Of a stretch of 64,000 nt of DNA, positions 24,724-34,731 are shown in pieces (position 1 is the first letter of the stretch; each line of letters begins with the position of its first letter). This stretch comes from Folioceros fuciformis (Eukaryota > Anthocerotophyta > Anthocerotopsida > Anthocerotales): the NCBI GenBank assembly GCA_049999805.1, contig JBNGIO010006283.1, positions 1 to 64,000 on the forward strand, written 5' to 3'. Position numbers and translations under genes: made by a program. Below the pieces are notes generated by a model. That model made no database searches and was not told where the DNA came from. It saw only the letters and a list, made by a program, of their open reading frames with translations.

Positions 24724-25110
24724 AGTGTGATCTTGTGATGGAAGTGCATGTTGATTCTTGGAGAAGTCTTTGATGTGTTTTGCAAAGTGATTGCTTGTGT
24801 GGTGTAATAAACACTTCTTCTTGCTTGCGACATCACTTATGAAGGCGATTCAGACATTATGACTCCACTCACTTATTTGAGCTTGCCATGGAAGTGCAGA
24901 AGGATTCTTGTAGAAGTCTTTGTTGTGTTTTGTCAAGTAGTTGCTTGTGTAGTGGAATGAATTTCTCTTCTTCTTGCAGCATCTCCTTTGCAAGATCTCT
25001 ACATGCTCCACACCTCTTCTTACAGCATCTCTTCTCCTCTGCAAGATCTCAACATGCTCCACAACTCGTCTTACAACAAGCATCTTTTCTGTAGAATCTC
25101 ATGCTCCATT
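24724..25110. repeat. two-copy direct repeat plus short tandem repeat
   Basis: About 24731-24835 and 24884-24990 are diverged copies: both carry 'ATGGAAGTGCA', 'GATTCTTG', 'AGAAGTCTTTG' and 'TTGCTTGTGT'. From about 24974 to 25110 a second repeat of about 45 bp ('GCAAGATCTCAACATGCTCCACA') occurs three times. It looks like debris of a repetitive element. No coding function inferred. Confidence 0.6.
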
Positions 25111-25692
25111 GTACTATAAGATACCTTGGTTGGTCTCTCTATTCTCAAAGGATAATGTCTTCATCTTGAAGGATTCACCAGCTATCTTCAGCACTTGGTA
25201 GCACTCCCAACAACGAAACGGGAGGAGAAGAGAGACACAGCCTCAGTGTGGACCCACTTGCCTTTGCGCGATCTTGTTCTTCATTCGGAGCTTGCTTGCT
25301 TCCAGTTGAGAGGCGAGTGCTGCCAATCGGCGTGGGCACATGCAAGCTCACGGAACAAACTCCAGAGCTATGTGACGGGCCAAGGTTCACTGCTTGAGGG
25401 GACTACCACGGGATCAAGCTCGTCACCATAATGGAACTACAGAATCTCGCTACAAGGGCACACAAGAGCCTGCCTACGCATGGTGCTATCGTTTGGGCCG
25501 CACACAGGCAGAAAATTAAAGTTGGTGTTCTTCGATATACCTCAACGTAAACAGGACGGAGACAGGCAGGATCAGGAATCAGGCACTCGTCGTCGTATCT
25601 ACAGCTCTCAGACCTCCCTCGTTCTTCAAAGGGACCTCTGTTACAAATTAAACTAACAAAACCAAGCATCACAAATGGGAAGCTTCCTTCCT
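25111..25692. other. intergenic, 3' flank of RHON1-like gene
   Basis: No supported gene. The part next to 25693 is the 3' untranslated side of the minus-strand RHON1-like gene. Confidence 0.3.
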
Positions 25693-27716
25693 TCATTGTT
25701 GCAGGAGAGCCATGAGCTCCGCCTTCTTCAGCTTTGAGTAGCCCTTGAGACCTCGGGACTTGGCAAACCCTCTCAGTTGCAGGAGTGTGTAGACAGAAAG
25801 ATCGGCATGAAGCTGGTCCCCTGGCTTCGCTGCCCTAGAATCTTGTACCTCCAATGCTCCTGTTTCAGGTTCCTGATTTACGGCCGCCTTGCGTTCTTCC
25901 ACGGCTTCTTTTGGATCAGAATTCCTTGCTGCTTCCTTTGCAGATTTCTTCGGTGATCTCCGGGCACGAGCAGGAGCAGTAGGGGGTTGGACTTCTTCTA
26001 ACTTCACCTCTTGCACAGGAGTCTTGGCTGGAAGACGACGTGGAATCGGAGATCTCCGGAAGAAAGCGGATTTAGGTCGAACAGGAGGCAGAGGAGACGG
26101 CTCCACGACCTCCTCCGTCTTTGCTGGCTCAACATTCGACTTGCGGCCGCTCCTGCTTTTGTTTCCCTTGCTACTGTTGCTGCTGTCCTTGGTCCTGCTG
26201 CTGCTTCCCGTGTTACTACCGCTGCTACCTCCCCTAATACCCTTTGCACTACTACTACCTCCCTTGCTACTGCTACTTCCGTGGTTAGTGTCCTCCCGGA
26301 CAAGCCCTTGGACAGGCTCCCCTACACCTGCAGTCTCCAACGTGCTCTGCTCTCTGCTCTTCTCCACCGTGCCCTCTGCAACCGTGCTCCCAAGATCCGC
26401 CCTCTCCACAACCTTGCTTTCTACCACGTTCCTCTCAACCGCGGTAATCTCCACCAAGCTCCACTCTTGAGCAGCCGGATCCTGCAATGACTTCTTCCGA
26501 GCTTGGGAACGAATTGGAGACTGGCGGACAAACTTGGAAGCAGGTCTTGACGAGGAGGGAGCAGCTCCAGCAGCATCTGGAATAGCAACAGCAGCATCTG
26601 GCGCCGGAGGATGATCAGCAGCTGGAAACTGGGCAGCTATGATGGGAGATTCAGCAATAGCAGGGGCGGATGCTCCCATGCCAGACTTGGACGCCGCCTC
26701 TGCCTTGTTGGAGGCGCCTTTCCTGGACGCCTCAGCAGCCTTAAGAACCCTGGTGTCGGAATTGTGCTCTCTTGCCACACCATTCACTACCAGCAAAGGA
26801 GGAGGAGGAGAAGGAGCTGGAGGGGGAAGAATGGGCAGAGATGCGTTGAGCTGCTCCTCCACATCATCGTCTACGACTACTGGCTCAGGAAGAGACACAG
26901 GGCAGCGTGGCCAGGGGGTGAGATTGGGAATAGGAGACCGCTTCACGAAGGCGGACTTAGGACGAACAGGCACACCCGGGTCCTTCCGCCACACTACCCT
27001 TCTCACCTCCTGTTTGTCCACCTTCTCTTGCTGCTGCACCCGTACCTGCTCCTGCTCCTGTTTCTCCTTCCCTTTTCCTTTTCCCCTGCCAGCCCGCGCG
27101 GGAATCGGCGAATGCTTCCTGAACCGAGACGGAAGTCTCTGCGGCAGATGGACTGGCGCAGGATTGAGCCCATGCTGAGCCCTGGATGAAGCCAGGTCGT
27201 CCACCCTCTTGCTGGGCTGCGGAGGCGGCGGTGATGCTCCTGCTCCGAACGCGTAGTGGAAGCTCCCATCTGCAAGCTCTGCCAGCCCCACTAGCTGCAT
27301 CAAAAAGATGGTACCTCAGTGACAAGCACCCTCTCCCCACCTCTGTCGCGATTGCGATAGCCGTAGCCAATTTCATTTTCATGTTCATCCAGTTTCCATT
27401 GCCATTGCACTCGCCACTGTCAAACAATTCTCACACACACAATGCAGCGAGGAGCAATCGAGGTGATAGTACCTCTCACAGAAGTGATGACAACATCATC
27501 GTCGCCCACGGCCAGTAAGGGGGCCACCTTCCGCTGGGCCCTGACGCTAGGGCAGGCGCCCCCCCCGCCATGTCGCCTGCTCAGGCTGAAGTCTGCTTGC
27601 TGATTAAGCTGCTGGAGTTGGCAGCAGTTGGAACTTAAGCTGGAGCTGGAGCTCGGTGGCATCCTCGATAGCTGCAGCTTGCCGGCCAGCAGCGTCATGC
27701 CACCGCCCAGCCCCAT
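25693..27716 (-). CDS. RHON1-like protein with C-terminal Rho-N/SAP motif
   Basis: Two exons, 27716-27480 and 27294-25693, giving 612 residues. The splice uses donor GTGAGA in phase 0. Residues 1-75 are Ser/Gln/Arg-rich and plastid-transit-like. The final 36 residues form a Rho-N (SAP-like) nucleic-acid-binding motif: 'LSVYTLLQLRGFAKSRGLKG' then 'SKLKKAELMALL', very close to the end of plant RHON1/BP-73, which supports RNase E in plastid RNA processing. The 450-residue middle is low-complexity (Ser/Gly, Pro and Lys/Glu tracts). It carries four copies of a short motif: 'RFRKHSPIP', 'AFVKRSPIP', 'KFVRQSPIR' and 'AFFRRSPIP'. Probably a plastid RNA-binding cofactor. Strong for Rho-N; the RHON1 name rests on that motif and architecture. 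Confidence 0.8.
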
Positions 27717-28277
27717 CGAGGCCTACAACATCGATCACGGAGCTACAGCCGCCACCCCTCTTGCTTCTTCTGTAAACCTGCGAGTGCGCCAAATATCCGC
27801 AATTCGCAGCGCGCCGGCGCTACCCGGACCTCGCGCTCCACGCTGCTAGCAGATCAGGTGCGTTAACCGGCATTTCATGACACTGAAGGACGAGACGTGC
27901 TAACGGCGTGCCGGTTGCTGTGCAGCCCGTCTGCACCCACGAAACACGTTGCCAAGGACCAACAACGTCCCTTCCATGTATTTTTCACATATCTTCACCC
28001 TCAGGTGGGCTCGTCAACACGTCAGATGTCTAAGGTGGACCTCATGAGATCCAGGGCCTGGTGGACCCTCCATCGCTCATGATCGTAAGTCGCTTTCTTG
28101 CTGCATAAGCTCTCGACACAAGAAAACACTTGGGGCATGGGATTGAGAACGGTTGCATCTCGCAAGCGTAACATAGCCACAGCATCTCAGCAGGTTGGTT
28201 GCGTGCACATCCTGGGCTGGGTTGAGCTGAGCTCAACGAGGCCGATGGTTTCGTGTGGGAAGAGCGGCCCTGGAGGG
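27717..28277. other. intergenic
   Basis: Promoter side of the RHON1-like gene and 3' flank of the upstream PPR gene. No gene seen. Confidence 0.35.
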
Positions 28278-30494
28278 TCATCTTTGGTGGAGCCTCCTCC
28301 TGGTGTACACTCTCCCGTCTTGCTGCTTCACCTCCAAGTGGTCATCGGTGACGAGCACATGGAAGAAAGACGCCACACCAGCAGCCTCCCTGTCCTTCTG
28401 GAGCCTCAACACGGCGTCGCCATCACCGCTCTCCACATACCCAGATAGAAGGATGTCGTAAGTGATTTCATTAGGCTGAAGCCCGCTCTCCATCATTTCT
28501 CTGTACAGCTGCCCCGCCTCGTCCAACCTGCCCACCTTGGCAAAACTGTGGACGAGTGTGTTGTACGTGGCAACGTCAGGCTGGACGCGCAGGTTCTGCA
28601 TTATCCTCAGCAGTTCCAGAGCTGTGTCCAGCCTGCCGGTCTTCCCGAACCCATCAATCAGGACTGTGTAAGTGTGAGTATCCAGGCTGATCTTACTTGC
28701 CTTCATCAGCTCTATCAGTGCAAAGGCGGAGTCGAAGTCGCCCACCCTTACGCATCCATCGAGCAACCTGTTGTATGACAGTGCAGTGGGCATATAGCCG
28801 TTGTCCTGCATCTCTCTGAAGAAGGCGCATGCAGTGTCCATGTCCCCTTCCTTGGCATGGGCGTCGATCAGTATGTTGAAAGTCCAGGCATCCGGCTTCA
28901 CACCTCGCTTCTTCATCTCACCCAGCAGGCTGCCCACCTGTGCCAGATTCGAAGAACAACCTCTCCTCGCAACGCAGTGCATGACACTGTTGTAGGTGAC
29001 CACGTTAGGCCGATGCCCCTCCTCCTTCATCTTTTCAAAATACGAGGAAGCTTCCTGTGCTCTGCCTGCCTTGCCAAACCCGTCGATCAAGATGTTGAAC
29101 GTCCAAGCGTCCGACCGGATCCCCTGGACTTCCATCTCCCGGAACACCTGCTCGGCCCGATCCACAGCTCCCGCCTTGCACAAGTGGGTCAAGAGGCTGT
29201 TACACAGAGTGCTGTCCCTGCTCACACACCGACTGTTTGCCTCGGTATAATATTCCACTGCCTCATCCAGCCTCCCTGCCTTCCCGAGGGCGTTGATCAC
29301 TAGAGAGTAAGAAATATGATCAGGGGGACAGGAATCTTCACTCTCCATCTTCCTGAAGAGCTCACAAGCTTCGTCCACCCTCCCAGCCGTTCCGAGAGCG
29401 TTGAGCAGACCGTAGTAAGTAGTTGCATTCCGTTTGTGCCCTTGCACAGCCATCTCTCTGAACAGTGTCAAGGCAGTGTCCACATCGCCAGCCCTGCCAA
29501 AAGAGTTGATGAGCACGCTGTATGTGACATCCAGCAGCTTGCATCCGGAGGCCCAGAATTCCTCCAACACATCCCTGCTCTCCTCAAGCCTCCCTGCGCC
29601 GGTCAGAGTGAGGAGCATAAACCCATAAGTCCGAGCGTCAGGCACCAGCCCCCGGTCCTTCAGCTCCTGGAACAGATCCACTGCGATGTCCGGGTTGCGG
29701 GCTCGGCAGAAGGCTCGTAGCAGGCAGTTATAGGAAAACAGGTCCAGCCGAGGGATGTCATGGCGCATCCTCTCCACCACCCTGCCCAGATCATCCAACC
29801 GTTGGTGCTTGACCAGCAAATTCACCAAGCAGGTGTAGGTGACGAGGGACGGAGGGCAGCCGGCCTTGCCCATTTCCTCGAACGTTTTCATCATGTCCGC
29901 AACCTTGCCAGCTCGGCCGTAGCTCTTCAACAGGTTGGTGTACACGAAGACGGTGACCTGAGCTCCGTCCTCTCGCATCTGCTTCAGGGTCTTCTCCACC
30001 TCGTCGAAGGCCTTCGCCGCCCCCAGCACGTCGATCAAGACCGCATAGCACACGGAATTGGGCACGAATCCGCCGTGCTTCCTGGCCCATCGGAAGAATC
30101 CAGACACTACGCTCGCATCTCTCTCGCGCACGCCCTTCAATACCTCCGCCACATGGTAGGGCTTGAGCGTGAGTCGGCCCAGTCTCCCCAGCGATTCCTG
30201 CATTCCCCTGCTCCATCTTCCCGACCTCAAAATCCTGATCAAGTGCCCGGTCACCTCGCTGTCCAGCCTGCGTAGCGGCAGAGAGGCCCATTTCACCAGC
30301 CCTTCTTCCTGCTCCTGTCCCTGTTTCTTCTCTTCCTTCTGCTCTTCAGATTCCACCCCCTCAGCAATCTTGTGCTGTACTACCTCTTGCCCATCGCCCA
30401 CCCTATCCACAGCTGCGCTACACAAGGGCGATACACTAAAACTGCTGAAGGCTGAAGGGATAGACCTCGAAACCAGCCATCGCCCGTAGGTCAT
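28278..30494 (-). CDS. P-class PPR protein, organelle-targeted
   Basis: Single exon, 738 residues. The in-frame codon at 30575 is TTG, so the first ATG (30494) is taken. It opens an Arg/Ser-rich presequence ('WLVSRSIPSAFSSFSVSP') typical of mitochondria or plastids. A Glu/Gln/Lys-rich acidic linker follows. About sixteen tandem 35-residue P-type PPR motifs run from about residue 140 to 700, for example 'VFVYTNLLKSYGRAGKV', 'DARTYGFMLLTLTGAG', 'DAWTFNILIDGFGKAGR' and 'DTHTYTVLIDGFGKTGR'. There are no L/S motifs, E, DYW or SMR domains, so it should act in RNA stability, splicing or translation and not in editing. The RNA target could be predicted from residues 5 and 35 of each repeat. Exact ortholog not recognised. 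Confidence 0.9.
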   Translation of the reverse strand: MTYGRWLVSRSIPSAFSSFSVSPLCSAAVDRVGDGQEVVQHKIAEGVESEEQKEEKKQGQEQEEGLVKWASLPLRRLDSEVTGHLIRILRSGRWSRGMQESLGRLGRLTLKPYHVAEVLKGVRERDASVVSGFFRWARKHGGFVPNSVCYAVLIDVLGAAKAFDEVEKTLKQMREDGAQVTVFVYTNLLKSYGRAGKVADMMKTFEEMGKAGCPPSLVTYTCLVNLLVKHQRLDDLGRVVERMRHDIPRLDLFSYNCLLRAFCRARNPDIAVDLFQELKDRGLVPDARTYGFMLLTLTGAGRLEESRDVLEEFWASGCKLLDVTYSVLINSFGRAGDVDTALTLFREMAVQGHKRNATTYYGLLNALGTAGRVDEACELFRKMESEDSCPPDHISYSLVINALGKAGRLDEAVEYYTEANSRCVSRDSTLCNSLLTHLCKAGAVDRAEQVFREMEVQGIRSDAWTFNILIDGFGKAGRAQEASSYFEKMKEEGHRPNVVTYNSVMHCVARRGCSSNLAQVGSLLGEMKKRGVKPDAWTFNILIDAHAKEGDMDTACAFFREMQDNGYMPTALSYNRLLDGCVRVGDFDSAFALIELMKASKISLDTHTYTVLIDGFGKTGRLDTALELLRIMQNLRVQPDVATYNTLVHSFAKVGRLDEAGQLYREMMESGLQPNEITYDILLSGYVESGDGDAVLRLQKDREAAGVASFFHVLVTDDHLEVKQQDGRVYTRRRLHQR

Positions 30495-30791
30495 CGGCGC
30501 TCGAAGAATAGGCAACGGTCCCGAGGTAACATCTGCCCGTAATATTTCGCCAGTATACTGAACGAAAACTACCAAATGACGAGGCGGCCATGGTCCGAGC
30601 GGGATCGAGCTCCACCATGTGACAAACTACACTTCATCAGGATGGAGGGTGGAGACGGAGAGAGCAAGTTTCGTGTGAGTCAGCCCCCGAGTAATTCAGG
30701 TATTCAATTGAAGTACAGTAGGTGAAGGAAAGAAAGCTGCAAAGAATGTTCTAAGCAGCCAAATAATATCTTCGCTCTTGTTCACGAAGAG

Positions 30792-32878
30792 TCATCCTAC
30801 AACGTAACCTTTCTGGATCGTCCAGATATGAAACCCATACAGAAGCCTAATCAGGAGTAACTCAAACAGCATGTGAATTATGCTCCATACTTTCACCTTC
30901 GAGCCTGGAATCTCGGTCCAGTTCACGGCAACCTCTTTCATGGTAATGTGCAATTGCTTGCACAGATACACGATTTCCACATCAAAACACCACCTGGCAC
31001 GACGGTGGTGGCATGATCAATCTAGAGTAAGAGGTGCAGTCATATCGACCAGATAATGAACTGTGTTACCTTCTGAGCCGAAGATTGATGAATATGACCC
31101 GGGCAACAGAGCGTGTGAAAAGTTTGAAGCCGCACTGTAGGGTGGTAGTGAAGATGAGGAAAGGTTGAAACAGTAAGCCAACGAGCACATGGCTGCAGGA
31201 GACGAAGACAAGCGGCCGTTCAACCCACTGCTGGATATGCACGACAAGTACTTGCCTGGGTATCTCGTACTCCAGAACCAGCAACCAGCAGGACACATAT
31301 ATGAAACCCTTTCATCAAGACGTTCCTATACCACTTACGCTGCAATAACACGGAGCTACAGATCAGCACTCCTGTTAGGAGTTTTGGCAGTTGCACAGCA
31401 GAAAAGCAGTGCCTGAAAGATGCATCCACATTGACTACGTACGCTGGCCAACGCTTGCTTCTCAAGGTGAGCTCGGGAACCAAAAACGACAATGGGCACA
31501 TCCTGGAGCTTTGCAGTCGCCGTCTTGCTGTCAAGTGGATATAGCTCAGCATACTCTTTCTTTATCTGCTTGATATTCACAACGATGCCCACAAAGCTCA
31601 GTCTTCAAAGATGGTAATTAGATATGAACTTCGAAGTAGGCAAGGCCTGGCCAATGCAGCGAATCTTATTAGTAGGCAAAAGGAATTACACCAGAAGCAG
31701 CCTTTGGCAACGCAACCCTAGTCTGCCTACCTGTCCCTCAAGCTTGTCCAAATCCGTTATCTGCGTTGCTCCATCGGCATCCAACATGAGAAGAAGCTCA
31801 CCTCGTGAGCATAGCATACCCTAACAAACCCCGAAATAACAAGTGAGGTCGTATGCTGGCACAGTAGAAGGCATTACATCCAGATGGAGCTTGCCAAGCT
31901 AAGCAGTACCAATCTTACAGCCGCCCCTTTCCCAAAATTTGCACCCTGCTTTATAACCCGCACAACATCCAACCCATGTTTCTTGCTGTACTCAAGAGCA
32001 ACCTTCACAGTGTTGTCTTTGCTGCCATCATCAATAACCAAGATCTTCAACCAGCAAAGAGACAGGTCAGCAAATTCCAAATTATATCAAACGCAACCAA
32101 CCCGGCAACAATCAAAGGTCGTTCACTGCAGAGGCTGCTACACCTGCTGAAGACCATGGTCCATACAGGTCTAGAGTGATGAGCTTCTAGCGTACCTCAT
32201 AGGTGAAAGAACTGTCCTTGCGAGCTCGATTTTGAAGGTACCTGCAGTGTGCACATGAAGAAGTTTCGTGAGCCAAGAGTCGGACATAGGTGACTCAGAT
32301 CCTGCATTTCAAAAACATATCAACCGATGAAAAACCTCAGTCAGTGTTGTTAAGTGAGTGAAAACCTCAAGGTTTCATCAAGAACCGCAGGCAATCTGGC
32401 TTCCTCGTTGTAGGAGGGCATTATAAGCGAAATATATTTGGACGATTCTTCAAACACCGATGGAGCTCGCACCTACACTCACATGTCTCGATTTCAGCAC
32501 ACGCAACCATGTGAAGGCGGTTCCATACAGTCGCAAGCTGCAAAATGGTACCTTGTCTACCTGCTCCAAAGAGATTGGGTTTTCCAGGAAAGGCATAGTC
32601 CCCACACTGCTCCGGACGTGATCCAGCTTTCGATACTTGACTCCAGATCCTTCAGACGCCTCCGTAGCCAACGAACCCGTCCCCTCGCCCTGGCTCTTGA
32701 GTACCTTGCGCTGTGACATGGCGTCCGTGTAACGACCACACCCCGCAGCTGAGCCACTGTCACTACTCTGGGAATACTGTGGGCAGATTCGTGCTACACG
32801 GTCACCCACGCCAATCGCCCGCCTCTCCTGTGTGACCGTGGATGCGAGTGGCGATAGTGAAATTGCAAAATTGACCAT
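30792..32878 (-). CDS. ALG5: ALG5 dolichyl-phosphate beta-glucosyltransferase
   Basis: Nine exons: 32878-32561, 32472-32366, 32241-32196, 32044-31910, 31820-31731, 31565-31443, 31339-31256, 31134-31070 and 30993-30792. They give 389 residues in consistent phase. Transfers glucose from UDP-glucose to dolichyl phosphate at the ER for N-glycan assembly. GT2-family motifs: 'KYISLIMPSYNEEARLP', 'ILVIDDGSKDNTVKVA', the metal-binding 'LMLDADGATQITDLDKLE', 'VFGSRAHLEKQALA', 'GVRDTQCGFKLFTR' and 'WTEIPGSKVKVWS'. One intron (31255-31135) has a GC donor (CAG|GCAAGT). The first exon gives about 100 residues without an obvious membrane anchor, unlike other ALG5 proteins, so the true N-terminus may come from another exon. 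Confidence 0.93.
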
Positions 32879-34731
32879 GCTCAGGGTTTAGGGCTTAAAT
32901 CTTTCGTTTCCATGTTGGAGGAGGGAGGATCCCATCGGGACCTCGGATTTGCTGGGGATCTCTGCCTCTGTTGTTTCGCAGACTGCAGATACACAGATGA
33001 CGTTTTTGATTTTGGACACAGAGAATATTGCCACGTTCTTCCTTCAGTCCAACTGTAAATCCACCAGCCTTCCTTTGTCGTTGGTGGTCCCTCTGAACCC
33101 TACGCCTTCATCGGTTACTAGCGGGCATCGTCAAGTTCCTCCCCACCTTTCGCCGCATCTGCACCAATCGAGTACCTACCTACAGAACGCTGCTGTGGGT
33201 GGTTCAAAAGCCTATTCCTGTCACAGGCCCTCAACCTATACCATTAGCACAGACTGATCATCCTTTATTATGTATACTGTACGCTGCTCCGAACCCAGGT
33301 AAATGGAATCATCATCCAGGAGCGCGCACCTACCTGTGCTTCGTCGTGATCTTCTGTGGATCCGTTATTTCTGTTGCCCCACCGGCAGCAATCGCAAATA
33401 GAAGATCAGCAGGAAGGTTGAGTTTGCGTTTTGGTTCTTCAAGACCCTTCAAAACGACAATGGACGTTCGTGAGATTCATTTCGAATTGCCTACAACGAT
33501 ACCCAAGCCGACCTGACCTGTCCACGCCAAGTTCGAAACTCACAGGTGTTAACTTTTGAAGTGGACATTTGAATCGTCTGATTCACCAAAGTTTTCTCCA
33601 ACTCTTACTGTTGCTACAGATCTAACAGACTTCTCAGGCTCAGCTTTACCTTCTTCTTCCTCCAATCTCTTACCCAATGACCACACCAATTACAGTTGCT
33701 TCCAGACTTGGAGGTACAAGGACCAACATTATTCCGTGATTCTTGATGTGATCCGTTGTTTACCCCTTTGATTACTTTGTCCAAGCACCCTCTTAGATTA
33801 GGCTTACAAAACCTTGACTTGACAAGTGTTTGCTCTCCTCTTTCCGGAAGAGAGGAGTAATCACCTCGGCTAAGGAGATTGTGAAAGATCTTACTAGCAG
33901 CTACGGCTTGCTGGATATGAATCTTATGGGAGGATTCAAATCAAATTAGGAGGAAGATTGCTGAGCAATTGTGCAACAACATCAACCTAATCTATCTTGG
34001 CACCAAGCCAGGTAATTTGAATATGGAGATGTCTGAACTTCCTTCCTGGTGTGAGCAAGCATCCCATCCTCTCCTCACATTTTCAATCCATAAAAATCCT
34101 ATCTTATAGAACATAATGTAAGCACATTTTGCACTTGATCTGTACTAGATAACTCACTGACTTTATCTCTGTGTGAGATATCTCATGGCAAGCCGATGCA
34201 TAGCACACGCGCAAGGTGGGGAGAGGAAGTCTCACTGTAAGATTTGGGCCTCCCTCTGTCCCTTGGCATGTACAGGATGCAAGAATTTCAAAATACAAAT
34301 GTGGGCCCAAAGGCACAATCGCACTGAGGCGTCATGACTTTGTATCCCATATATCGCGCAGGGCTTTTGTAATTCTAAGTGGCTTCCTGATGCGCAAATC
34401 CGTTGCATGTCGCGAGCATCTGCGTTCTTGAAATGCAAAGGCTTCATCGCGATTCAAACAATTGTGGCATCCGAGAAGCCTGGGAACGATGGCGGGAGGA
34501 GCCACAAGTTTGGAACGGCCGTGCCTGGGTCGTAGTCTGAAACTTCTGGCCAGCATGGAATTGGGGCAACAATGATACAGGTGTGAACCATGCAACCAAG
34601 CGAGGTGGGCAAATAACAGGAGGAATGTTGCGCATGGTATCTGCGAAGATGCGCCCATGTGTCGGGCCACGACATCCTTGAGGAGCACGTAGCGACGCCC
34701 GAGGAGGTGCATTGCAGCCTTTGTAGCAGCC
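32879..34731. other. intergenic between ALG5 and SPP
   Basis: No intact gene recognised. A possible decayed retroelement lies near 33590-33790. A 299-codon minus-strand frame at 34332-35231 overlaps the first SPP exon antisense and has no domain I know, so I treat it as chance. Confidence 0.4.
33590..33790 (-). mobile_element. possible Ty1/copia gag remnant
   Basis: The minus strand at about 33665-33730 reads 'CNWCGHWVRDWRKKKVK', close to a retroviral-type CCHC zinc knuckle ('CxxCGKxGHxxRDCxKKK') lacking three residues and with the last Cys replaced by Trp. Flanking sequence is Ser/Asn-rich. No protease, integrase or LTR seen. Weak evidence. Confidence 0.3.

Noticed and set aside
29760-30275. 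171-codon plus-strand frame inside the P-class PPR gene
   Set aside because: Antisense shadow of the repeat-rich PPR coding sequence.
25693-32878. Three minus-strand genes (RHON1-like, PPR, ALG5) as a functional cluster
   Set aside because: Each has its own upstream gap and they act in unrelated processes (plastid RNA, organelle RNA, ER glycosylation); same orientation alone is not evidence of a unit.
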